Below are positions 1-5,428 of a stretch of DNA of 9,937 bases, in pieces. Origin of the DNA: CAYVCG01 sp964449985 (lineage in GTDB: Bacteria > Bacillota > Clostridia > Lachnospirales > WRAX01); contig CAYVCG010000072.1 of assembly GCA_964449985.1 (NCBI GenBank), positions 1-9,937 on the forward strand, written 5' to 3'. Within the stretch, counting starts at the first letter, position 1. Every line of letters starts with the position of its first letter. Both the position numbers and the translations under genes were made by a program. A model generated the notes under the pieces. The model had not been told where the DNA came from and did no database searches. It worked only from the letters and a program-made list of their open reading frames with translations.

Positions 1-91
1 AACGAAGTGAAAGCTAGCGTCTTTAGGCGCTAGTCGGCAACAAGGGCTTATAGCCATTGAGGAAACCACCCGTTTGACGGGTGGTTTCCTC
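1..91 (+). mobile_element. Possible right end of an IS200/IS605-type element (TnpB-associated RNA-like structure), partial
   Basis: Three stem-loops follow one another. The first pairs CTAGCG (14-19) with CGCTAG (28-33), the second pairs GGCT (45-48) with AGCC (52-55), and the third is a perfect 15-bp stem (59-73 with 77-91) around a TTG loop. The last hairpin is followed by ATTTATACA on the plus strand and by AATGGC on the minus strand. Neither is a T-tract, so it is not an ordinary terminator. Small hairpins ending in a strong CCACCC/GGGTGG hairpin are typical of IS200/IS605 right ends, where the 3' end of tnpB overlaps its guide RNA scaffold. A short open frame (1-33) ending in TAG could be the tail of a transposon protein, but ten codons cannot establish that. 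Any transposase or TnpB would lie left of the window. The identity is inferred from structure only. Confidence 0.4.
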
Positions 92-96
92 ATTTA

Positions 97-136
97 TACA
101 AAACAAAACTGACATCGCACTAAAACGATGTCAGTT
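97..136 (-). terminator. Rho-independent terminator of the cysteine-rich protein gene
   Basis: AACTGACATCG (107-117) pairs perfectly with CGATGTCAGTT (126-136), giving an 11-bp stem with an 8-base loop. Read on the minus strand, the stem is followed by TTTTGTTTTG (97-106), a good T-rich tail. The plus-strand side has no such tail, so the terminator serves leftward transcription. It lies about 65 bases past the stop codon of the gene at 203-523. Confidence 0.75.
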
Positions 137-202
137 GTTAGGATTATTTTGCGCCTAGGCAGGCGATTTTTAAAATAGCCACTAAACTTTAGAGTCTAAG
201 TG

Positions 203-523
203 TTAGATTGCTACGTGTGTGAAGCAAACAATTGCGCACGTCGGAATAACTACTTCAGCTCCAAAAGGATTTCCACAACCGAAGCCATAACCTCCTGGCA
301 TTCCGCAAGGCGTCATGATGTTTGTGCAGCTTGAACCAATTGGGCAAGCAGGAGCCTCCGCAATGTCACAAAGCAGTCTTACACAATTACAGTCAACCGT
401 CATTAATACGCCGCTGAATCCGGAACCTGACAATCCGCCGCTAGTTGTAAAAATTGTAACTGTCTGGCCGATATAACGGCACATACTGTCAACTAAGCAC
501 TGTAAACATCCACATCCATCCAT
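203..523 (-). CDS. Cysteine-rich small protein, unclassified, possibly spore-coat or surface associated
   Basis: This is a 106-residue protein with 13 cysteines (positions 4, 6, 9, 15, 45, 47, 52, 60, 66, 73, 83, 96 and 100). It has no signal peptide or convincing membrane helix. Residues about 18-52 form a beta-rich stretch with alternating hydrophobics and glycines (GQTVTIFTTSGG, then GFSGVLMTVD). The spacing recalls Sm-like small barrels, but this is only pattern resemblance. Residues 60-90 are rich in Gly, Pro and Cys. The cysteines are not arranged as ferredoxin-type or zinc-ribbon clusters; disulfide-linked coat proteins of spore formers have similar composition. The start is firm: AAGGAGGG (531-538) lies 7 bases upstream of ATG. 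A sigma-K-like promoter may precede it and a good terminator follows. I do not recognise a named family. The gene is likely real and the function unknown. Confidence 0.8.
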   Translation of the reverse strand: MDGCGCLQCLVDSMCRYIGQTVTIFTTSGGLSGSGFSGVLMTVDCNCVRLLCDIAEAPACPIGSSCTNIMTPCGMPGGYGFGCGNPFGAEVVIPTCAIVCFTHVAI

Positions 524-530
524 ATCCAGT

Positions 531-538
531 CCCTCCTT
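531..538 (-). promoter_or_regulatory. Ribosome binding site of the cysteine-rich protein gene
   Basis: On the minus strand AAGGAGGG sits 7 bases before the ATG at 521-523. This strong Shine-Dalgarno match fixes the start and argues that this small ORF is a real gene. Confidence 0.85.
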
Positions 539-588
539 ATAAAATAATTAAGAGTGATATTCCACCAAAAAGTTGTACACCCTTAATT

Positions 589-616
589 AATAGTATGTAT
601 AACGGAGGAATTCTGT
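589..616 (-). promoter_or_regulatory. Candidate sigma-K-like promoter for the cysteine-rich protein gene
   Basis: On the minus strand an AC dinucleotide (615-616) is followed after 17 bases by CATACTATT (589-597). The Bacillus sigma-K consensus is AC, 16-17 bases, CATANNNTA, so only the last base of the -10 differs. Transcription would start near 581, giving a leader of about 58 bases. The site falls in the gap after the ATPase stop codon. No terminator was seen for the ATPase in this gap, so read-through is also possible. The consensus is short and the region AT-rich, so a chance match is plausible. Confidence 0.35.
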
Positions 617-630
617 TACATGCTTTCCCA

Positions 631-3327
631 TTATTTTCTAACAGGCCTTAGATTTTTTTCTGAGATGCCTGTAAACAGCTTTCTTTGTCTTGCAAAATAC
701 TTTTCCAGCTCTACAAGAATTACAGGCAGCAAGCACAATACCACAACAATAAACCAACATGATGGTGACAATGCGCAAACCTTAAATATTCCGGCCACAG
801 GCTTAAACGTTATAACGGAAACTTGTAAGAATAATCCGGCTACAAGCGCACCAATCAGGTATTTATTTTCAAACATATCAATTGAAAAAATGGACTTATC
901 ACTCCTCATGTTAAACGCATGAACAAGTTGAGAAATGCTAAGAGTTGCAAACGCCATTGTCCTTCCTATTATATGTGAACCACTTTCATCATAAAAAGTG
1001 CTGCCTATTCCAAAGCCTAAAAGGGCAAGCATACCAATCATACAGCCTTCAATAATAATGCGCTGCCAAAGTCCTTGTGAAAACATACCGCCTTCCCTGC
1101 CATACGAACGCTTCTTCATAACATCCTTGTCGGACGGGTCTAACCCAAGCGCTATAGCAGGAAGTGAATCCGTAACAAGGTTGACCCATAAAAGATGTAT
1201 TGCCAAAAGTGGAGAATTCCATCCAAAAAGTATAGCCACAAATATAGTAATAATTTCACCGATATTGCTGGATAACAGAAAGTGAACCGCTTTTCTTATA
1301 TTAGAGTATATTCCCCTGCCCTCTTTGACGGCATCAACAATCGTTGCGAAGTTATCATCTGTCAGAACCATATCCGCAGCACCTTTAGCAACGTCTGTTC
1401 CGCTTATACCCATAGCGCAGCCAATATCAGCAGCTTTAAGAGCTGGCGCATCATTAACGCCGTCGCCCGTCATAGCAACAACAGCACCTCTGCTCTGAAA
1501 AGCTTTAACTATTTTCATCTTATGCTCCGGCGAAACGCGGGCAAAAACGCTATATTCAAATATATTTTCGCTAAGCTCTTCAACGGATATTTTATTGAGC
1601 TCATCCCCTGTCATTGCTCTGTCGCCTATTTTCATTATGCCTATTTTTTTTGCTATTGCCATTGCTGTTGAAATATGATCGCCTGTTACCATTACCGTTT
1701 TTATCCCCGCTTCTCGGCAGGTGTTTACAGCATCAAAAACCTCTTTTCTAGGCGGATCTATCATGCCAATAAGACCTGCAAAAACAAGGCTGTTTTCAAT
1801 ATTATTTGATTCAATTTTTGATGGCAGACTGCCGATCGTATTAAATGCTGTTCCTAAAACACGCAGAGCTTTTTCCGCCATCTGGGCGTTTGTCTTGCTT
1901 ATCCTAGCTCTTGCTGATTGTGTAAGTTCTTTTATTTCTCCAACATTATCCAAATAATGTGTACACCTGTTTAATAACACATCGGGAGCACCTTTTGTTA
2001 TAACGGTATACTTTGAGATAGAATTCTTATTGGTATGTATAGTTGTCATTAGCTTTCGCTTTGAATCAAAAGGTATTTCTGCAATGCGCTCGTTTTCCGC
2101 ATCCAAATCATATTTACGGATTCCGTATTTCATCAGAGAAATAACGATAGCAGCTTCTGTAGGGTCTCCTATTATATCTTCCCCATTCTCAACATTGCGC
2201 ACGATGCAATCGTTACACATTGAGCCAAGTTTTAAAATATTCTTTCTATGGCTGCTTTCCTTATCTAAAATATCAAAACCGTTTGAAATCTCCACAACCT
2301 TCATCTTGTTCTGAGTAAGTGTTCCTGTTTTGTCTGAGCAAATGACATTTGCAGAGCCAAGCGTTTCCACGGCAGGCAGTTTTCTAATAACTGCATTTTT
2401 ATTAGCCATTCTTTGAACGCCTATAGCAAGCATAATCGTCACTATAGCAGGCAAACCTTCAGGAATTGCAGCTACAGCAAGGCTTACGGATGTCATAAAC
2501 ATTTCGAAAGGAGGTATGCTTCGCAATAATCCCATAACAAATATTACAACGCAAATGATAATAGCGCCAATACCAAGCTTTTTGCCTGTATCTGCAAGTT
2601 TTTTCTGGAGAGGTGTTTCCAATGATTCCTCATCCATTATCATTTTTGCTATTTTCCCAACTTCTGTGTTCATGCCGGTTTCCACAATCATTGCAGTGCA
2701 TCTGCCATAGCTTATAGAGCTTCCGGAAAACAGCATATTCTTTTTATCACCAATAGGAATTTCACGGTCAAAGACTAAATCAGCGTCTTTTTCCACTGCC
2801 ACTGATTCGCCTGTTAAAGCTGATTCCTCTGCCTTTAGATTGTGAGATTCGATAATACGCGCGTCGGCGGGGACTAAATCTCCCGTTTCTAAAAATATAA
2901 TATCCCCGGGAACAAGATCCTCTGTTTTAATATTTGTAAGATTACTATTTCTCAAGACTTTTGTTGTTGGGGCAGTCATTTTTTTCAGCGCTTCTATTGA
3001 TTTTTCAGCTTTATTCTCTTGAACAAGGCCAAGAACGGCGTTTAATGAAATTATTGCAAGTATTATTATAGGGTCGGTAAAATCGGGCTTCCCTTCTATA
3101 TAAGTAGTGAAAAACGATATGCCCGCGGCGGCAAGCAACACAATAATCATAAAATCATTAAACTGCAAGAAAAAGCGTATTATTATGCTTGTCCTCTTTT
3201 TTTCATTAAGCTTGTTACTTCCATACCTCTGAAGCCTGTCCATTGCTTCCGTTTGAGACAAACCATTTAAAACATCCGTTTCTAAAGCGCTAAGCGCTTC
3301 GCTTTTGCTTTTTTCATGCCACATCAT
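631..3327 (-). CDS. P-type calcium-transporting ATPase (P2 type, SERCA/YloB-like)
   Basis: This complete 898-residue cation pump uses ATP to export Ca2+ across the cytoplasmic membrane. In order it has an N-terminal cation-ATPase domain (about 1-70), membrane helices M1-M2, the actuator domain with TGES (172-175), M3-M4 with VAAIPEGL (285-292), the phosphorylation motif SDKTGT with Asp332, the nucleotide-binding domain with KGAP (445-448), the hinge TGDGVNDAP (620-628), and M5-M10. Calcium ligands known from SERCA are present: Glu290 in M4, Asn688 and Glu691 in M5 (SSNIGE), and Asn716, Thr719 and Asp720 in M6 (NLVTD). The M8 position corresponding to SERCA Glu908 appears to be Gln800 (SISQLVHAFN), as in one-calcium plasma-membrane pumps. 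Two ATG codons are adjacent; the first lies 10 bases after AGGAG (3338-3342) and is preferred. The gene is divergent from ytaF. Bacillus YloB, a homologue, is expressed during sporulation. Calcium specificity is well supported by the motifs; the physiological role is inferred. Confidence 0.95.
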   Translation of the reverse strand: MMWHEKSKSEALSALETDVLNGLSQTEAMDRLQRYGSNKLNEKKRTSIIIRFFLQFNDFMIIVLLAAAGISFFTTYIEGKPDFTDPIIILAIISLNAVLGLVQENKAEKSIEALKKMTAPTTKVLRNSNLTNIKTEDLVPGDIIFLETGDLVPADARIIESHNLKAEESALTGESVAVEKDADLVFDREIPIGDKKNMLFSGSSISYGRCTAMIVETGMNTEVGKIAKMIMDEESLETPLQKKLADTGKKLGIGAIIICVVIFVMGLLRSIPPFEMFMTSVSLAVAAIPEGLPAIVTIMLAIGVQRMANKNAVIRKLPAVETLGSANVICSDKTGTLTQNKMKVVEISNGFDILDKESSHRKNILKLGSMCNDCIVRNVENGEDIIGDPTEAAIVISLMKYGIRKYDLDAENERIAEIPFDSKRKLMTTIHTNKNSISKYTVITKGAPDVLLNRCTHYLDNVGEIKELTQSARARISKTNAQMAEKALRVLGTAFNTIGSLPSKIESNNIENSLVFAGLIGMIDPPRKEVFDAVNTCREAGIKTVMVTGDHISTAMAIAKKIGIMKIGDRAMTGDELNKISVEELSENIFEYSVFARVSPEHKMKIVKAFQSRGAVVAMTGDGVNDAPALKAADIGCAMGISGTDVAKGAADMVLTDDNFATIVDAVKEGRGIYSNIRKAVHFLLSSNIGEIITIFVAILFGWNSPLLAIHLLWVNLVTDSLPAIALGLDPSDKDVMKKRSYGREGGMFSQGLWQRIIIEGCMIGMLALLGFGIGSTFYDESGSHIIGRTMAFATLSISQLVHAFNMRSDKSIFSIDMFENKYLIGALVAGLFLQVSVITFKPVAGIFKVCALSPSCWFIVVVLCLLPVILVELEKYFARQRKLFTGISEKNLRPVRK

Positions 3328-3402
3328 TCGTACATCTCTCCTTAAATTTTTTTAAGCAATAATCAAAAAGACGATTGCCCAAACTTTTTTTACAAGCTAA
3401 TA

Positions 3403-3434
3403 AATGTATATTTAAATGAGCAAAAAAATATGCA
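3403..3434 (-). promoter_or_regulatory. Weak sigma-E-like promoter candidate for the calcium ATPase
   Basis: On the minus strand TGCATATT (3427-3434) resembles the sigma-E -35 (GKCATATT, 7 of 8). TATACATT (3403-3410) resembles the -10 (CATACAMT, differing at the first and seventh bases). The spacer is 16 bases, slightly longer than the usual 13-15. The gap is very AT-rich, so this is a tentative call. It would leave a leader of about 70 bases before the ATPase. Confidence 0.25.
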
Positions 3435-3455
3435 AGAAACTTTTTTATATTGCAC

Positions 3456-3476
3456 CATATTATAGTTATATACAAT
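3456..3476 (+). promoter_or_regulatory. Weak -10-like elements upstream of ytaF
   Basis: TATACAAT (3469-3476) matches a sigma-E -10 at 7 of 8 positions, but no matching -35 sits at the right distance. The same region offers a poor sigma-A pair, TTGCAC (3450-3455) and TACAAT (3471-3476), with a short 15-base spacer. CATATTATA (3456-3464) fits the sigma-K -10, but the nearest AC (3439-3440) is 15 bases away. A promoter must lie here because ytaF is divergent from its neighbour; which element is used cannot be decided. Confidence 0.3.
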
Positions 3477-3498
3477 ATTAAAGAAAGAGCTGTTGCAC

Positions 3499-4137
3499 AT
3501 GCCCGCATTATTTTCAGCCATGGAGGCTCTGCTACTTGTTGTCGCTGTATCTATAGATGCTTTTGTTTCCAGTCTTGCTTATGGAAGCAATAAAATAAAA
3601 ATCCCATTTAAATCAGTTACTGTCATAAATCTTATTTGCACTTCGTTCCTCGCAGTGTCGCTGTTTTTGGGTTCAATGTTTAGCCAGTTTATACCTTCTG
3701 ATATTGCAAAATTTGCATCCTTTGGAATTTTGGCTGCGCTCGGAGTTTCAAAAATCTTTGATAGCGCAATAAAATCTATTATCAAAAAATATAATAAAAT
3801 CCATAAAAAACTAAAATTTAGAATCTTTGATTTGCATTTTATATTAAACATATATGCCAATCCTGAGGAGGCAGATGTAGACTTGTCTCGTATATTATCT
3901 CCGATAGAGGCAGTATACCTTGCAGTAGCTCTTTCTTTAGACGGTCTGGCCGTTGGTTTCGGAGTGGGCCTTGCAGATATAAATCTTATAGAAGTTATTT
4001 TGTTTTCTTTAATATGCCATACGATAGTTTTAACACTCGGAAGTTATATAGGAAATAAAATTGCAGAAACCCTGACAATAAATATTGGATGGTTAAGCGG
4101 CGTAATTCTATTTATTTTAGCTCTTTCAAAATTTTAG
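3499..4137 (+). CDS. ytaF: YtaF-type sporulation membrane protein (MntP-like family)
   Basis: This is an integral membrane protein of 212 residues, the usual YtaF length. It has two related halves of about three helices each, joined by a basic, charged loop (about 88-132). Each half has a conserved Asp in a small-residue-rich helix: AVSIDAFVSSLAYG with Asp20, and LSLDGLAVGFGVG with Asp148. In the MntP manganese exporters the equivalent aspartates are needed for transport, so cation export is plausible, but YtaF itself is not well characterised biochemically. The family is associated with spore-forming Firmicutes. The ATG at 3499 is preferred over the in-frame TTG at 3493: the weak AAAGAG site (3484-3489) is 9 bases from ATG but only 3 from TTG. 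The gene is divergent from the calcium ATPase, hinting at a shared role in divalent-cation handling (inference). Confidence 0.88.
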   Translation: MPALFSAMEALLLVVAVSIDAFVSSLAYGSNKIKIPFKSVTVINLICTSFLAVSLFLGSMFSQFIPSDIAKFASFGILAALGVSKIFDSAIKSIIKKYNKIHKKLKFRIFDLHFILNIYANPEEADVDLSRILSPIEAVYLAVALSLDGLAVGFGVGLADINLIEVILFSLICHTIVLTLGSYIGNKIAETLTINIGWLSGVILFILALSKF

Positions 4138-4160
4138 AAGATATCAAAACTTTTAAAATT
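4130..4160 (+). terminator. Possible weak AT-rich terminator of ytaF
   Basis: AATTTTAGAAG (4130-4140) can pair with CTTTTAAAATT (4150-4160), with one G-U pair and a 9-base loop. The stem overlaps the stop codon and is followed by ATTACAATATATTTG. It contains almost no G-C pairs and lacks a clean T-run, so it is at best a weak terminator. Confidence 0.25.
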
Positions 4161-4284
4161 ATTACAATATATTTGTTAATTTTATACATTTATTTATTTA
4201 TACTTTACTGTTAAGATTATACTAGTGGTTATTTATTCCTACCGTTTATATAATTTTATTTCTATATTTATTAAAAATATATGC

Positions 4285-4313
4285 TTGATTCCACATATAT
4301 AATATAATATAAT
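4285..4313 (+). promoter_or_regulatory. Sigma-A-type promoter of the spo0A-like gene
   Basis: TTGATT (4285-4290) and a perfect TATAAT (4308-4313) are separated by exactly 17 bases. Transcription should begin near 4320, leaving a leader of about 125 bases before the ATG at 4446. The region is extremely AT-rich, which raises the chance of spurious -10 boxes, but the paired elements at ideal spacing are convincing. Confidence 0.65.
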
Positions 4314-4433
4314 TCTATATGTATTTATTATTTTGATACACTCCATATGCAATGCAATTCATTATTCATCACGACCTACTCGTTGCATATATACACCATC
4401 AGTCATTATCACAACCATTACTGTTTATTTTCT

Positions 4434-4439
4434 GGAGGT
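4434..4439 (+). promoter_or_regulatory. Ribosome binding site that sets the spo0A-like start
   Basis: GGAGGT lies 6 bases before the ATG at 4446. An in-frame ATG at 4347 would add 33 residues but has no Shine-Dalgarno sequence. The receiver domain begins properly at 4446, so that start is chosen. Confidence 0.85.
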
Positions 4440-4445
4440 CATAAT

Positions 4446-5258
4446 ATGTGTAAAATTAAGCTTGTAGTAGTTGAAGATAACAAAGACTTGTGCGACATAT
4501 TTTGTGATTATATAAATGAAAACCATAGCGACAAGTTTGAAATTTTGGGAACTGCTAACGATGGGTCTGAGGGTTTGCGCTTGATTTCGGAAAAGATGCC
4601 AGATATAGCGCTTATTGATATAGTTTTGCCTATTCTAGATGGTATAGCTATCTTAGAAAAGCTACATAATATGTATTTAATTGATGACATATGCTGTATA
4701 ATGCTAACAGCAGTCAGCCATGACGACATAACAAGGAAAGCTATGGAGCTTGGAGCGCAGTATTATTTTTTAAAGCCATTTGACAATGAATCCTTAGTGC
4801 ACCGTTTGATAGAGATTAACAAGAATAATGAAACCAAAAAAATGTCCGTTTTGAACAACGATTCTATATATAACACGTCTGTATATAACAAGCGAGTGCC
4901 ATACGCCAATCCCGAAAAATATTCTGCATTTATGCTCCAAAACATCGGTATACCTGCAAACTTGACAGGCTATCATTATTTACGCCGAGCCATTGTCATG
5001 TGTATAAATGATAAATCCCTGCTAGATGGTTTAACCAAAATTTTATATCCAACTCTTGGTAAAGAATTTAAAACAACCGGGCAAAGAGTTGAACGCTCTA
5101 TAAGGCATTCCATTGAAAAGGCATGGAGCGATGAATGCGCTGCAAAATACTATAAAGCACTTGATCGTACTCCTCCTGAAAAGATTGTAAAACCATCAAA
5201 CGGAATTTTTATTATGGACATTGTTGATTACTATAATACAAACTTTGGTGATTACTAA
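4446..5258 (+). CDS. spo0A: Spo0A-family sporulation response regulator
   Basis: This 270-residue cytoplasmic two-domain regulator matches Spo0A in length. Residues 1-125 are a receiver domain with acidic pocket Glu10-Asp11, phospho-acceptor Asp58 (LIDIVLP), Thr88 (MLTA) and Lys110 (FLKPF), so all switch residues are present. A linker (about 126-160) joins it to the Spo0A-specific DNA-binding domain (about 161-270), with GYHYLRRAI, KILYPTLGKEF and the recognition-helix segment QRVERSIRHSIEKAW (213-227), which closely resembles that of Bacillus Spo0A. When phosphorylated, Spo0A binds 0A boxes and controls entry into sporulation. The segment after the recognition helix (about 228-247), which in Bacillus contacts sigma-A, and the C-terminal tail are diverged, though a KPSN..FI pattern remains (249-256). 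Spo0A usually sits beside spoIVB; that gene is absent here, so this may be a paralogue or a relocated copy. Family membership is firm; being the master Spo0A is less sure. Confidence 0.88.
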   Translation: MCKIKLVVVEDNKDLCDIFCDYINENHSDKFEILGTANDGSEGLRLISEKMPDIALIDIVLPILDGIAILEKLHNMYLIDDICCIMLTAVSHDDITRKAMELGAQYYFLKPFDNESLVHRLIEINKNNETKKMSVLNNDSIYNTSVYNKRVPYANPEKYSAFMLQNIGIPANLTGYHYLRRAIVMCINDKSLLDGLTKILYPTLGKEFKTTGQRVERSIRHSIEKAWSDECAAKYYKALDRTPPEKIVKPSNGIFIMDIVDYYNTNFGDY

Positions 5259-5346
5259 AAGGTAATTTTTACTTGATATTTAAAGCAGTTTTAATGGTTA
5301 TATTATAATAATGGAACAGTTAATTTATAACAAATTATTATATTAA

Positions 5347-5358
5347 GGGAACATTCCC
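5347..5358. repeat. Short perfect inverted repeat upstream of the secreted protein gene
   Basis: GGGAA-CA-TTCCC is a compact palindrome 70 bases before the start of the secreted protein gene. Its size and symmetry would suit a dimeric regulator, but it is short, occurs once, and no partner is known. The rest of the gap 5259-5428 is AT-rich, and I could not choose a promoter in it. A 5-bp ATTAC/GTAAT stem followed by T's just after the spo0A-like stop codon (about 5252-5273) could be a weak terminator. Confidence 0.25.
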
Positions 5359-5428
5359 AAAGTAGTTGCGTATTAGAATACATGCAAACTAAAAATTATA
5401 ATATAATCATTGAAAGGGGTTCATACCT

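Larger units (their letters stand above)
4138..4445. other. AT-rich intergenic region between ytaF and the spo0A-like gene
   Basis: This 308-base stretch has no credible gene. It holds a possible weak ytaF terminator at its left end, a clear sigma-A-type promoter (4285-4313), and a leader of about 125 bases. ATATGCAA (4345-4352) and TTGCATAT (4383-4390) form an 8-bp inverted repeat around 30 bases in that leader. No Spo0A box (TGTCGAA or its complement) was found. The open frame running through 4347-4445 is an upstream extension of the next gene without a ribosome binding site. Confidence 0.6.

Noticed and set aside
59..91. Strong hairpin as an intrinsic terminator
   Set aside because: Neither strand has a T-run after the stem; plus continues ATTTATACA and minus continues AATGGC. 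A transposon-end or RNA-scaffold hairpin fits better.
620..922. 100-codon plus-strand frame preceded by GGAGG (604-608)
   Set aside because: It is antisense to the C-terminal membrane region of the calcium ATPase, has no recognisable domain, and the GGAGG is 11 bases away; chance is more likely.
3493..3498. TTG start of ytaF at 3493
   Set aside because: The ATG at 3499 is only two codons on and is better spaced from the weak upstream AAAGAG site.
3314..3508. 64-codon minus-strand frame overlapping the ATPase start
   Set aside because: It overlaps both the ATPase start and the ytaF start and covers the AT-rich promoter region; the sequence shows no family features.
4347..4445. N-terminal extension of the Spo0A-like protein from the ATG at 4347
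   Set aside because: There is no ribosome binding site before 4347, while GGAGGT precedes 4446 and the receiver domain begins there at the normal position.
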